From Acidobacteriota bacterium (GTDB lineage: Bacteria > Acidobacteriota > Blastocatellia > Pyrinomonadales > Pyrinomonadaceae), in contig JADJBB010000001.1 of the NCBI GenBank assembly GCA_016703965.1, positions 1 through 14,692 of the forward strand: a stretch of 14,692 nt of DNA, given 5' to 3'. Below, piece by piece: positions 1 through 7,761 of the stretch; position 1 is the stretch's first letter, and each line of letters begins with the position of its first letter. The translations under genes and the position numbers were made by a program. The notes under the pieces were generated by a model, which had not been told where the DNA came from, searched no databases, and saw nothing but the letters and a program-made list of their open reading frames with translations.

Positions 1-1536
1 GACGCGGACGTCTGTCTTGAGGACGTGCTTGCCGCCGACACGCGTGAATTCGCCATCCTGAAACACGCAAAAGCCGCACCTGCCTGCGGCGACATTTCGC
101 CGATCTCGTCGAGGAAGAGCGTACCGCCGTCCGCTTCTTCAAAACGCCCGATGCGCTGCGTCCGTGCGTCAGTGAAGTCGCCTTTCTCGTGGCCGAAAAG
201 CTCACTTTCGAGCAGGGTTCCGGGTATCGCACCGCAGTTGATCTTGACGAAAGGCTTCTCTCGCGGCCTGAGCTGTAATGGATCAGGTTCGCGATCAGCT
301 CCTTTCCCGTCCCTGATCCTCCGCTGATGAGCACGGTCGTCGATGTATCAGCGACGTTCAACGCAAGCTCGATCGCGCGCCGGATCTCGGGGCCTGGCCG
401 ATGATCTCGCCGTGCTGTTTTGATGAAGTTCGCTCTTTAGCCGCAGCACTTCCGCCGAGAGCTGATCGCGTTCGAGGGCAGTACCGATCTGGTCGGCGAT
501 GCCTTCGACCAAAGGCGATGTCGTGTTCGGCGAACGCGCCCTGCGCTCCATACGAACCCCAAAAGCGAACAACGCGCCGGACACGCACCGGTGCAACAAC
601 GCCGCTCCCATGAAGCTGCGTGTTGAAGAATAAACGGGATCGCAAACGGCATTTGCGAATCAACGAGTTTCACCGTCTTCCCGTCGCGTATGATCTCGCC
701 GATCGCCTTAAAATTATCGACGCCTCAGCGATTTGTCGTGCTGCTCGATCATCTTCGGGACCTTGCCGAGCTTGATGCCCTTCTGCCGATTTGAATGACG
801 CGAGCGAGAGCGTTTCCGACGGGTCCAGCACGCCTGACGCTCGTACCGCCCCCGACAAGGGCGATCGCTCGCTCGTCTGGTTTCAGAGCCTTCTTTGAAA
901 TCAGAATGCGGTTCAGCGTATTGGTGATCTCTCGAAGAGTGGTCGTCCGGTGAGCTTTCTTTTCCTGGAGCGGGCAAAGAGGCTCGTGTATTGATAGCCG
1001 ATGGCAAGCTGGCAGGCGATGGATTCGAGGAGTTAGACCTCTTCATCGAGCCATACACGCGGCTCCTTCGTGTCGTGCGAGTCCACAGTCCAAGGCCACA
1101 TTCACCTCGGATGATCGGGATGACCAGCAGAGCGTGTTTCAAGGCTTTTGCAAAGAACTTCAAGTCGGATCTTTCGCTGCTGAGGTATCGTTGATGCGGA
1201 TGGGTTTTGTGATATCAAAACGCTCGGCGAGCTTTGCCGCATCGAACGGTATCGTCGTGCCGTGGCTTTGGGGACCGATTTGTCCTTCGCCATTCGTGGC
1301 TGATGGCAAGGTCTTTGCCTTCGCTGAGTTGGAGCAGGTCACAGCGGTCGGCCTTGAGCATGCGGCCGATCTCTGAGACGACAAGACATTCAAAAACGTT
1401 CCGAGGTCGATGTCGGTTGTAGGTCGCGGGCCAGGCGGTCGATGATCGCCTCGCGGGCTCAAAATGCTCATCCGGCGTTCGAGTGATGGCGCTTGAGGAC
1501 GGTTCGGTATGGGTCCGGAATTGGATCGTTCGCCAC
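1..1536 (-). CDS. Sigma-54-dependent activator, GAF-GAF-AAA+ (partial, frameshifted)
   Basis: Bacterial enhancer-binding protein that would use ATP to remodel sigma-54 RNA polymerase. Read on the minus strand, GAF 1 spans about 1450-1000 (MLKADRCDLLQLSEGKDLAI; later NLLESIACQLAIAINTR), GAF 2 about 960-480 (ending EHDIAFVEGIADQIGTALER). A short coiled linker (LSAEVLRLKSELHQ) follows, then the AAA+ domain from about 400 to the left edge. Walker A reads GGSGTGKELIANLIHY near 290, the sigma-54 loop reads GDFTDA near 165-185 instead of GAFTGA, and Walker B is GGTLFLDEIGEM. The window ends after QDGEFTRVGG, so the rest of AAA+ and the Fis-type HTH are outside. The gene changes frame at least six times with similarity continuing, so indel errors are likely. 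A GTG at 1536 (MANDPIPDPYRTVL) is my best start; a TTG at 1591 is an alternative. GAF domains suggest a small-molecule or redox input, but the ligand cannot be seen. Confidence 0.85.
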
Positions 1537-1585
1537 AACAATGAAAGCTAACGATAATGTGCTGTCGGCTTTTGTAGTTGGCCGA

Positions 1586-1619
1586 TGTCAAGTTGACACA
1601 CTTGTGCCTGGAAGTGTGT
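1586..1619. promoter_or_regulatory. Two abutting inverted repeats upstream of the sigma-54 activator
   Basis: Plus-strand positions 1586-1598 read TGTCAA-g-TTGACA, a perfect 6-bp dyad with a one-base centre. It overlaps a second perfect dyad, ACACACTT (1596-1603) and AAGTGTGT (1612-1619) with an eight-base loop. Both lie about 50-85 bp upstream of the proposed GTG start of the activator and next to the end of the TPR gene. TGTC...GACA dyads are common among Fis-type HTH activators, so autoregulation is possible, but I see no convincing -24/-12 promoter. The second dyad is followed by five T on the plus strand, but no plus-strand gene precedes it, so I do not call it a terminator. Confidence 0.4.
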
Positions 1620-2552
1620 GTTTTTGCGTCATCCTAACGCAGCTACGGTTTGCCGGGAACGGTTCTCGGCGGTCATCTTTGGGATCGCCTTTCTTAGATT
1701 TTGGCTCCGGTTCGGGCTTTTTGGGTTTAGTGTTCGCCCTCGGGCGGTCTAGGCGAAGTGGAGTTAGACGGCATCGCCGAATTTGAGCTTGGAGTTCGAA
1801 TTAGAATTCGAGTTCGGCTCTTTTCCGTTGACGGCCATGTTCGAGTTTTGTCGGTAGAAACGTAATCGACCCGTTTTTGCCCGCTTCCGCGTCCTCCAGC
1901 AGATCTGCGGCACGGCCGTTGGAGCGTCGAGCTCGATCGCCTTTTTAGCGGCTTGATCGCTTCGCTGTATTTGGCGAGCTTTATCAGGATACTGCCGAGC
2001 TCTGTCTGATATTCACTGTCTTCCGGTTTGAGCTTGACGGCTTCCTGAAAGGCTTCCTCGGCATCGTCGTCCTGCATGAGTTTCGCGTACGTACGGCCTA
2101 GATAATAATAGGCGTTATCGTCTTTCGGGTTTTTAGCCAGCCATTTCTTATACGCTTTGACCGCATCCTCAAAAGCTCTTTCCGACTTTGTCTTTTTCGC
2201 TGCTTCCTTTGAATTCGAAGCCGGTTCCGTCACCTTGCCTGACTGCTCGTTCGGCATCTCGAGCAGCGTACGCAACGCCGAGCTGGAAATGAGCTTCGGC
2301 GAGGTCGGCGTCGAGTTCGACCGCTCGTTTCGAAAGCTTCGATCGCCGTCTCGGTCTGATTTTCGTCAAGCAAACGCTTACCTCTCGGCCAGTGCCGCGT
2401 TAGCGTCGGTGATAGACGCGAACTGTGAGACGGCCGGGGCCGTGTTGGTGTTTTCAGTTGAAACAGCAGCGTTGTTTTTGCATTCTGACGGCACCGCCGC
2501 ACCCCGCCAATGCGAGCGACAAACATCCAATTAATACAACGATCGGTTTCAT
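1588..2552 (-). CDS. TPR-repeat lipoprotein (frameshifted)
   Basis: The start at 2552 gives a lipoprotein signal, MKPIVVLIGCLSLALAGCGG, whose LAGC lipobox predicts an envelope-anchored protein. After an N-terminal linker, the centre carries about three tetratricopeptide repeats (AEAHFQLGVAYAA; DDNAYYYLGRTYAKL; SEYQTELGSILIKLAKYSEA), a scaffold for protein contacts. The tail is low complexity: an Asn/Ser stretch (NSNSNSNSK) and a Lys/Pro/Glu stretch (KPKKPEPEPKSKKG). At least four frame changes are needed to join these parts. The stop is uncertain: one frame ends at 1588, another at 1629, and others earlier at 1727 or about 1766. It begins 24 bases after hit ends, so the two are probably co-transcribed. 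The partner of the TPRs is unknown; this architecture is common in Acidobacteriota. Confidence 0.75.
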
Positions 2553-2576
2553 AACGATATTGGAAAAAATGCCGCT

Positions 2577-2927
2577 CTAGCCCGGAGGGAAGATGAACTG
2601 TCGGCCTGCAAGCAGGTGTACGTGAAGGTGAAAAACGGTCTGTCCGCCGTCTGAATTAGTATTGATCACGACGCGGTAGCCATCCTCGGCAAAGCCCTGT
2701 TTCCGCGCGATCTCCGCAGAGGTCGTCAGCAGATGTCCGAGCGTATCAGATTGTCCGGCGTCGGCTTTGTCGAGCGAATCGATGTGTTGACGCGGAATGA
2801 CCAGAATATGCGTCGGAGCCTGAGGGCTGAGATCGTTGAACGCCACGCACACGTCGTCCTCGTGGACAAGCGTGGACGGTATGCGGCCATCGGCGATCTT
2901 ACAGAATATGCAGTCTTCAGCGCTCAT
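2577..2927 (-). CDS. HIT-family protein (histidine-triad nucleotide hydrolase)
   Basis: An intact 116-residue protein of normal HINT-branch length. The N-terminus has the family's CIFCKIADGRIPS, with a Cys-x-x-Cys found in many bacterial members. The middle has SPQAPTHILVIPRQHI and the C-terminal part carries the histidine triad HLHVH followed by LLAGRQF. The family hydrolyses nucleoside phosphoramidates and related adenylated compounds in the cytoplasm; the substrate here cannot be read from sequence. It follows murA by 43 bases and precedes the TPR lipoprotein by 24, all on the minus strand. The ATG at 2927 is the natural start because the conserved MSAEDCIFCKI begins there. No clear Shine-Dalgarno sequence precedes it. 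One of the few genes here without a frame break. Confidence 0.95.
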   Translation of the reverse strand: MSAEDCIFCKIADGRIPSTLVHEDDVCVAFNDLSPQAPTHILVIPRQHIDSLDKADAGQSDTLGHLLTTSAEIARKQGFAEDGYRVVINTNSDGGQTVFHLHVHLLAGRQFIFPPG

Positions 2928-2941
2928 ATTTCTATGACGCT

Positions 2942-2970
2942 ATTAAACCACAGACGGTTGGAATCGTAAA
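2942..2970 (-). promoter_or_regulatory. Candidate sigma-70-type promoter for hit and TPR gene
   Basis: On the minus strand TTTACG (2970-2965) and TTTAAT (2947-2942) are separated by exactly 17 bases in the short murA-hit gap. They match the -35 and -10 consensus at 4 of 6 and 5 of 6 positions. The -10 box ends 14 bases before the hit ATG, so the leader would be very short. It would let hit and the genes after it be expressed apart from murA. Confidence 0.4.
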
Positions 2971-4271
2971 TTATCGAGATGCTTCGTCGGCTGTTGCGGC
3001 GAGCCCTTCTTTGACGCGTTCGATGTCGGCACCGAGCGATCGCAGCTTGCGGACGATCGTTTCATAGCCGCGGTCGATGTGGTAAACGCGGTCGATCGTC
3101 GTCTCGCCTTCGGCACACAGAGCTGCCAGAACGAGCGAAGCCGAGGCACGCAGATCTGACGCAATGATGCGTGCGCCCATCAATTTCGATTTCCCGCGAA
3201 CGACCGCCGTGTTGCCGTGGATGGTGATGTCGGCGCCCATTCTGATAAGTTCCGAGGCGTGCATGAAGCGGTTTTCAAAGATGGTCTCGACTACCTTCGA
3301 TTCGCCCTCGGCCTGCGTCATCAGCGCCATGTACTGGAGCCTGCATGTCGGTCGGGAAACCCGGATGCTCTTTGGTAGTGACATCCACCGCTTTCAGGCC
3401 GCCGCTGCCGACCTTGACGAGGAGCGTGCTGGAATTAAGTTCCTCGATATCGACGCCGGCCTCTCGCAGCTTTGCGATGACGGCGGTGAGATGTTCGGGA
3501 CGGCAGCTTTTGATCTCGAGTTCACCGCCGGTGATCGCCGCGGCGACCATGAACGTTCCGGTCTCGATGCGGTCGGGAATGATCGTATGTTCGGCACCGC
3601 CGAGAGCTTCGACACCTTCGATCTCGATCACGGCAGTTCCGGCGCCCTTGATGCGGGCTCCCATTTTGTTGAGCAGATCGGCGAGGTCCTCGATCTCGGG
3701 TTCCTTGGCGGCGTTTTTGATGATGGTTTTGCCTTTCGCGAGTGCGGCGGCCATCATCACGTTCTCGGTTCCGGTGACGGTGACCTTTTCAAAATCAATG
3801 GTCGCACCGATCAAACGACCTTGCGGAGCACGAGCGACAACATCGCCCGATTCCAGCGAGACGGTCGCACCAAGTTGCTCAAAAGCCTTCAAATGAAGAT
3901 CGATCGGCCGCGTGCCGATCGCACAACCGCCCGGCAAACTGACCTTCGCCTGCCCGAACCGCCCAAGCAGCGGCCCGAGAGCGAGAACGCTCGCTCGCAT
4001 CGTTTTAACAAGCTCGTACGGAGCCTCAAACGTCTCGATCTTTCCCGCTGTGACCTTATGCGTACGCAGTTCCGGTGTTAGAACCGTCGCACCCAGATCC
4101 TCGCAAACGCCGCTGCGTGATCAGGTCTTTTACATATGGCACATTGTGCAGCGTCACCGTTTCCGCCGTCAGCAGCGTCGCCGCGAGGCATGGCAGAGCA
4201 GAATTTTTCGCTCCGCCTATCTCGATCTTTCCTCTCAGCGGATTGCCGCCCCGTATCTTAAACTTGTCCAT
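2971..4271 (-). CDS. murA: UDP-N-acetylglucosamine 1-carboxyvinyltransferase (frameshifted)
   Basis: MurA transfers enolpyruvate from PEP to UDP-GlcNAc, the first committed step of peptidoglycan synthesis, in the cytoplasm. The start at 4271 gives MDKFKIRGGNPLRGKIEIGGAKNS cut at its natural N-terminus, including the conserved Lys-Asn pair that binds substrate. The catalytic loop SLPGGCAIGTRPIDLHL is intact, with the active-site Cys codon at 3923-3925. The conserved Asp of FPTDMQA is near 3345. The C-terminal domain runs through IDRGYETIVRKLRSLGA to the stop at 2971. Three frames are used. Breaks lie at about 4100-4120 (LITQRRL | EDLGATV) and about 3335 (FPTDMQA | QYMALMTQAEGE). Both joins restore conserved MurA sequence, so they look like sequencing indels. 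Total length matches the usual 420-435 residues. Fosfomycin targets the Cys seen here. Confidence 0.95.
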
Positions 4272-4429
4272 AAAAAATCACACTATTCAGTATTGCTGAT
4301 AGATAGTACAAGAAAAGCTTATTGGAGAAAAGTCGCCACCGCCACAAATGTTTTAGAAACTTCGATTTTGAGCAACGATTTGTAAAGCGAGTTACATCAC
4401 ACTAATGGCTTCAGACGTGCCGATAGTTC
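4272..4429. other. Gene-free spacer upstream of murA
   Basis: A 158-base stretch between the murA start and the hairpin array. I see no gene, strong dyad or convincing promoter. A weak minus-strand pair, TTGTAC and TGAATA 16 bases apart, lies just upstream of murA, and murA has no clear Shine-Dalgarno sequence. The murA promoter should be in here. Confidence 0.5.
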
Positions 4430-4745
4430 GCTATGATGAAAAAATTGTTTGAAGTCGTTCTGGCTGAATATACCCTCCATTCAGCCGGGCTTTTTATTTG
4501 CAGGACGAGATCCTTCTTAAGCTGCGAAGCAGCGATAATGTTAGCCCCGGGTGAAGCAGAGCCGGAACCTGGGGTTATGGCATCTATGGTTTATCAAGCC
4601 TGTGTAACAGGCGATTAAAGTTGGTCAGGTCGCCGTTACGCCTGTTTCACAGGCTCTAACCCTAAAACGACATGAGCTACACGTTCCGCCAAAGGCTCCA
4701 CGTATAGCTACTATTATTTCGCCTGCTTCACAGACTTAGGAATAT
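4430..4745. repeat. Composite intergenic element made of eight consecutive hairpins
   Basis: Short dyads follow each other: GGCTGAAT/ATTCAGCC (4462-4486), AGGA/TCCT (4502-4514), GCTGC/GCAGC (4521-4533), CCCCGGGT/ACCTGGGG (4545-4574, one G-U pair), GCCTGT/ACAGGC (4598-4612), GCCTGT/ACAGGC again (4640-4654), AGCTACACGT/ACGTATAGCT (4675-4709, one mismatch) and a degenerate copy of the GCCTG unit (4721-4735). No reading frame through it looks like a protein. From memory, similar hairpin-rich elements recur between genes in Acidobacteriota and some other phyla, as REP/BIME-type elements moved by RAYT transposases do elsewhere. No transposase is in this window and the number of genomic copies is unknown. 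Confidence 0.65.
4462..4495 (+). terminator. Terminator-like hairpin at the edge of the hairpin array
   Basis: A perfect 8-bp stem (4462-4469 with 4479-4486) and nine-base loop, followed by GGGC and five T at 4491-4495. It has the form of a plus-strand intrinsic terminator, but no plus-strand gene lies upstream. It may simply be part of the repeat, or protect neighbours from antisense transcription. Confidence 0.35.
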
Positions 4746-4805
4746 GGATGTTTTTGGCACATGACCACAATCGACCATCCTTTAGCGACATCTTAACTTT
4801 ATGGA

Positions 4806-4830
4806 CTTTGCACCCTTTGCGACTTTGCGG
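4806..4830 (-). repeat. GCAAAG short tandem motif
   Basis: CTTTGC occurs three times within 23 bases on the plus strand (4806, 4815 and 4823); the minus strand reads as repeated CGCAAAG-like units. CGCAAAG strings are a familiar intergenic motif in several environmental phyla by my recollection. No function is assigned. Confidence 0.4.
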
Positions 4831-4845
4831 GAAAACAGCCAGGAA

Positions 4846-4877
4846 CCAAAGATCAAAGATCTAAAATCAAAGATCTA
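4846..4877. repeat. 12-bp tandem repeat covering the dinB stop codon
   Basis: ATCAAAGATCTA occurs at 4852-4863 and 4866-4877, a 14-base period, with a partial copy (CCAAAGAT) just before. The dinB stop codon and its last residues (RSLILDL) are encoded inside this repeat. Confidence 0.7.
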
Positions 4878-5413
4878 TCCCTGACCTTCGCCAACAAACT
4901 TTCGATCTGAGCTGCGTGCCGTTTTTCGTGGAGCCCGGCCATAACGAGCCATTCGCCAGCGTTTAGCGGGCCGAAGAATGGGTGCGGAAAGGTGTGTGCC
5001 GTGAGGTCGTAATTTTCGAGATCGGGCCGGAGCGAGTCGAAGGCCTCGGTCGCGGCCGCGAGAGTCGCGAGAGATTCGTCGATGCTGACCTCGCCGGTCG
5101 GGTGAACGCGTTCGGGCGCCTCGACCTTTGTGTCGGCGATGACTGCCGCCCGTTCGCCAAAATTCGCGGACAATGTAAAGCTGCCGTCCGACGGGATGTT
5201 GTCTTCCATCGCGCCGGCAAGCAGTTTGGCGCAGATCTTTGCGATGCCCGATCCGACGATCGAGACGTGCTCAGCGATCTGCTGGATGTTCCATTTCTCG
5301 CCCTCGGGCAGAGCGGCCGCTTCGTCCGGCGAAATACCGCTGACGGTTGCGACAAATTCATCCCGAAACTTCTGGTTAGCCGAATATATGTCGGCGATCG
5401 ATTCGTATCTCAT
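4853..5413 (-). CDS. DinB-family metal-binding four-helix protein
   Basis: A 186-residue reading from ATG at 5413 (MRYESIADIYSANQKF) that matches the DinB_2/YfiT-like four-helix fold. The expected metal triad is present: His49 in KWNIQQIAEHV, and His162 and His166 in GLHEKRHAAQIESLL. Relatives are thiol-dependent transferases or damage-inducible proteins, usually cytoplasmic; the substrate is not readable here. The ATG overlaps a TGA (ATGA at 5413-5410) that is the probable stop of the upstream propeller gene, an arrangement typical of translational coupling. In the raw sequence the dinB frame is open upstream into the propeller, so a single fused lipoprotein is the other reading. A lipoprotein fused to a normally cytoplasmic fold would be odd, and the joining residues are Cys-rich and unlike either family. 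The final seven residues come from a short repeat. Confidence 0.75.
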   Translation of the reverse strand: MRYESIADIYSANQKFRDEFVATVSGISPDEAAALPEGEKWNIQQIAEHVSIVGSGIAKICAKLLAGAMEDNIPSDGSFTLSANFGERAAVIADTKVEAPERVHPTGEVSIDESLATLAAATEAFDSLRPDLENYDLTAHTFPHPFFGPLNAGEWLVMAGLHEKRHAAQIESLLAKVRDRSLILDL

Positions 5414-6723
5414 GGTCTGTTTGATGGAATTGTCGGTTGAGCAGTAAATATCAGCCGGTGCCAGCGGGCAAAGCTGCACGCTGTCGGCCTCGTTCTTCAT
5501 TCGCTTGAGATAAGCGGTCTGCAGATAGAGCGTGTCTTCTGCCGTCCAGTTGATCTCAACGATCGGGTTGTACGAAACGAGCAGTTTCTCGTCCGGCAGC
5601 GTCGAAAGCGGCTGGTCGGGTGTTGCTTGTGCCTGTGTATTTGCGTCAATATTCGCATCGCCGCCCTGTGAGATCCGCTGCTGATTGCGGTCGTAAGCCT
5701 GCGACGATATCAAAAGCTGATTGCGAAGCGGTATCGCCGCCTGCGTTGGGTTAACGCCGACCGCATCGTAAATTCGCACCTGCGTATCAAAAGCCGCTGC
5801 GACCTTGGTCGAATCCGACGACCAGACCGGCCTGACGACAGTCAAATTATCGTCAAGACGGCGCTCGCGGCCATTTTTCTCGATGATCCGCGGTCGTCCC
5901 TGCGGAACGAGAGCCTCGCCCTTGCTGGCAGACATAACCTCGAGATATTTCCACTCGCGGGCCGTCGCGGCAAGTGCGACGAGCATCGTGCTGTCCGGCG
6001 ACCAGGCGTAGTAGAAGTAGATTATCCCCTCATTCTCAGTGATCGCCTTCACGCCCGTTCCGTCTGCCGTACACGTGTAGATCTGCTCGGTGCGAAACGT
6101 GAGAATTCCGGTCGGGGCAGCCGGCGTCGGTGCGATAGGTGCCGAAGCCGTCGGATCGGCGGTGTTGGCGTCAGGGGCGGTGTTCGCGTGATCAATTGGC
6201 GGAACAATAGGTGCGGGCGTCGGCAATGTCGTCAGTCCCAGATCCGGAGCCACAACCCGTATCATTGCAACAAATGCGAGCGACGACGAATCGGGCGACC
6301 AGACGATCGTATCCGGAAAATGCACGGCCATCGTGTCCGACGTCAGCTTCTTCAACAGCTTGCCGTCCGCCGAGTACATATCGAGCCGATACTCCGAGCT
6401 GTAGTCCGTGACCTGTGATAAACAGCGACGATCCGCTTTTTGTCGGGCGACGCGATCGTTTTGTCGAGTATTTCCTGCGGCCGGGAATTATCAAAATCAG
6501 CTTGGATCGCCTCGCTCCGCGTCTCCGCCGCAGGCTTGCCGGCATCAGCCGCCGGAGCCGGAACATCAGCCTCATACCGGAAATTCAACCGAACCGCCGG
6601 GACACTGCCAACCGTTGGCGGCGCGACATTCTGCTGCTTGAACATACTGCTCTCACAGCCCGCCAACACCGCGACAAAACACAGCAATACCAAAACCCGA
6701 TATGGTAAACGACCCAAACGCAT
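5410..6723 (-). CDS. TolB-like beta-propeller lipoprotein (frameshifted)
   Basis: The start at 6723 gives a lipoprotein signal, MRLGRLPYRVLVLLCFVAVL followed by AGCESS, so the protein is probably exported and lipid-anchored. A linker rich in Ala/Pro follows, then WD40/PD40-type blades marked by IVWSPDSSSLAFVA, YAWSPDSTMLVALA and PVWSSDSTKVAAAF, plus an earlier IASPDKKRIVAVYH. Such propellers are interaction platforms; no enzyme motif is seen. A Pro/Ala/Thr-rich insert sits between blades at about 6240-6100. One frame break lies at about 6412. A second likely lies near 5475, after which SFARWHRLIF leads to a TGA at 5412-5410 that overlaps the dinB ATG. The two indels cancel: the start and that stop share a frame. 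Without the second break the frame runs on into dinB. Confidence 0.75.
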
Positions 6724-6729
6724 CAATGA

Positions 6730-6758
6730 ATAATACCAAGTCGGCAATCGCTTGTCAG
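6730..6758 (-). promoter_or_regulatory. Strong sigma-70-type promoter, probably leaderless
   Basis: On the minus strand CTGACA (6758-6753), 17 bases, then TATTAT (6735-6730): 5 of 6 matches to each consensus box with ideal spacing. Only six bases separate the -10 box from the ATG at 6723, so transcription would start on or next to the start codon. No Shine-Dalgarno sequence could fit, which also supports 6723 as the start rather than an upstream TTG. Confidence 0.6.
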
Positions 6759-6895
6759 TAGTGGCCAATCATGAACCGCGGACAAGAAAAGAAACTGCGA
6801 AATTTCACTAAAGATACGAAGGTCGGAATAGGGTATCCTCAGGAGGCTCATGTACAGCTTCCGGTTATTAGATTTCCAGTTTTGTAAAGTTATAG

Positions 6896-7685
6896 TTACT
6901 GCTGACCGACAAAATCAAAATCGGCCAAAGTATCGACTATTTGAAGTACGCGTGGCGTAAAGCGGTCCCGTTTCGAATTAACGCCAATAGTGTAAGTTCG
7001 GCCCGCTTCGATATCGGTAAATCGATATTGACCGAAAGAACTGGTCGTCGCGATACGGCTGTTGCCATTTGTGTCGGTGACCACAACAATGGCATTCCTG
7101 ATCCCGCGGCCATCTGGTGTAAGCACCCGGCCCGAAAGATCGACTCCGGCAGCTGTGGCACCAACTATTACGTACCCAGGGTCGTATATGGTTGGGAGAA
7201 GGACTCCCGCAGCATTAGAAACACTTTGCGGTGTCGGAACGCTAGTGAACGCAATCTGATAGGTGCCGACCGGGGCATTCCCCCGAAATGTAAAAGTGAC
7301 ACTAGCAATATTTCTTGTACCGGTGCTGTAGGTGTTCGTCGAGTCAATACGAATGCCGATCTGACCCGGTAAAGTAGTGTTTGTCGCGATAGAAGATTCG
7401 GCAGGAACCCCGCTGCCGATTCTAATGACCGGGTCGCTCAGCACTGTCGGCGGATAGTAGAAGCTGAAACCTACCGGAGGATTCGTCACCTGAGCAACGA
7501 GCTGAAAGTTAATTGTGACTGGAGTCGCGAAACCACCGGGTACTGACACATTTGTCGCTCTAATTACACGTTCACCTTGTGCTTTTATTGACTCCAGTCA
7601 AAAAACCCGAAGCGGCCAAACCTAAAACAACCCCAAACACCAAAATACGACAAGATATAAAAGACGTTACTGTAGATTTTTTCAT
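6896..7685 (-). CDS. Secreted cohesin-like plus carboxypeptidase-regulatory-domain protein (one frameshift)
   Basis: The reconstructed start at 7685 gives MKKSTVTSFISCRILVFG and a hydrophobic stretch (VVLGLAASGFL), an export signal with probable cleavage near KAQG. About 130 residues follow that resemble cohesin-type beta-sandwich proteins (VSVPGGFATPVTINFQLVAQ; later IASVTFTFRGNAPVGTYQI). The last ~85 residues are a carboxypeptidase regulatory-like domain (LSGRVLTPDGRGIRNAIVVV; SFGQYRFTDIEAGRTYTIGV). Both are extracellular adhesion or scaffold modules; no catalytic site is visible. About 262 residues. One break near 7595 separates the signal from the body; the span is one base more than a multiple of three, as one inserted base would give. 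AAGGGG nine bases before the ATG is a fair ribosome site. The gene has its own promoter and lies just downstream of an AraC-type regulator. Confidence 0.75.
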
Positions 7686-7714
7686 TTTTTAGCCCCTTAT
7701 TGAGAAATTGTGCC

Positions 7715-7742
7715 GTTATATTAATGATGAGGCGGAAATCAA
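7715..7742 (-). promoter_or_regulatory. Promoter of the secreted cohesin-like protein
   Basis: On the minus strand TTGATT (7742-7737), 16 bases, then TATAAC (7720-7715): 4 of 6 and 5 of 6 consensus matches. The leader to the ATG at 7685 is about 25 bases and includes the AAGGGG ribosome site. A tandem repeat starts 20 bp upstream of the -35 box. Confidence 0.55.
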
Positions 7743-7761
7743 GTGGGTCAACAACTATTCT

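Noticed and set aside
1560..1598. TTGACA at the activator's upstream region as a -35 box
   Set aside because: No -10-like hexamer lies 16-18 bases downstream on either strand; the hexamer is better explained as half of a dyad.
3164..4081. 305-codon plus-strand open frame
   Set aside because: It is the antisense shadow of murA, whose conserved motifs lie on the minus strand; its translation resembles no family.
4433..4618. 61-codon plus-strand frame starting MMKKLFEVV
   Set aside because: It runs through the hairpin array, where stems fix the sequence; the product shows no protein-like pattern beyond its first residues.
4598..4735. Three palindromic GCCTGT units as a CRISPR array
   Set aside because: Units are only 15 bases, one is degenerate, spacing is uneven (42 and 81 bases) and no cas gene is present.
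4982..5440. 152-codon plus-strand frame
   Set aside because: Antisense to the DinB coding region with its conserved His triad; no similarity of its own.
6941..7372. 143-codon plus-strand frame
   Set aside because: Shadow of the secreted cohesin-like gene, which has clear domain similarity on the minus strand.
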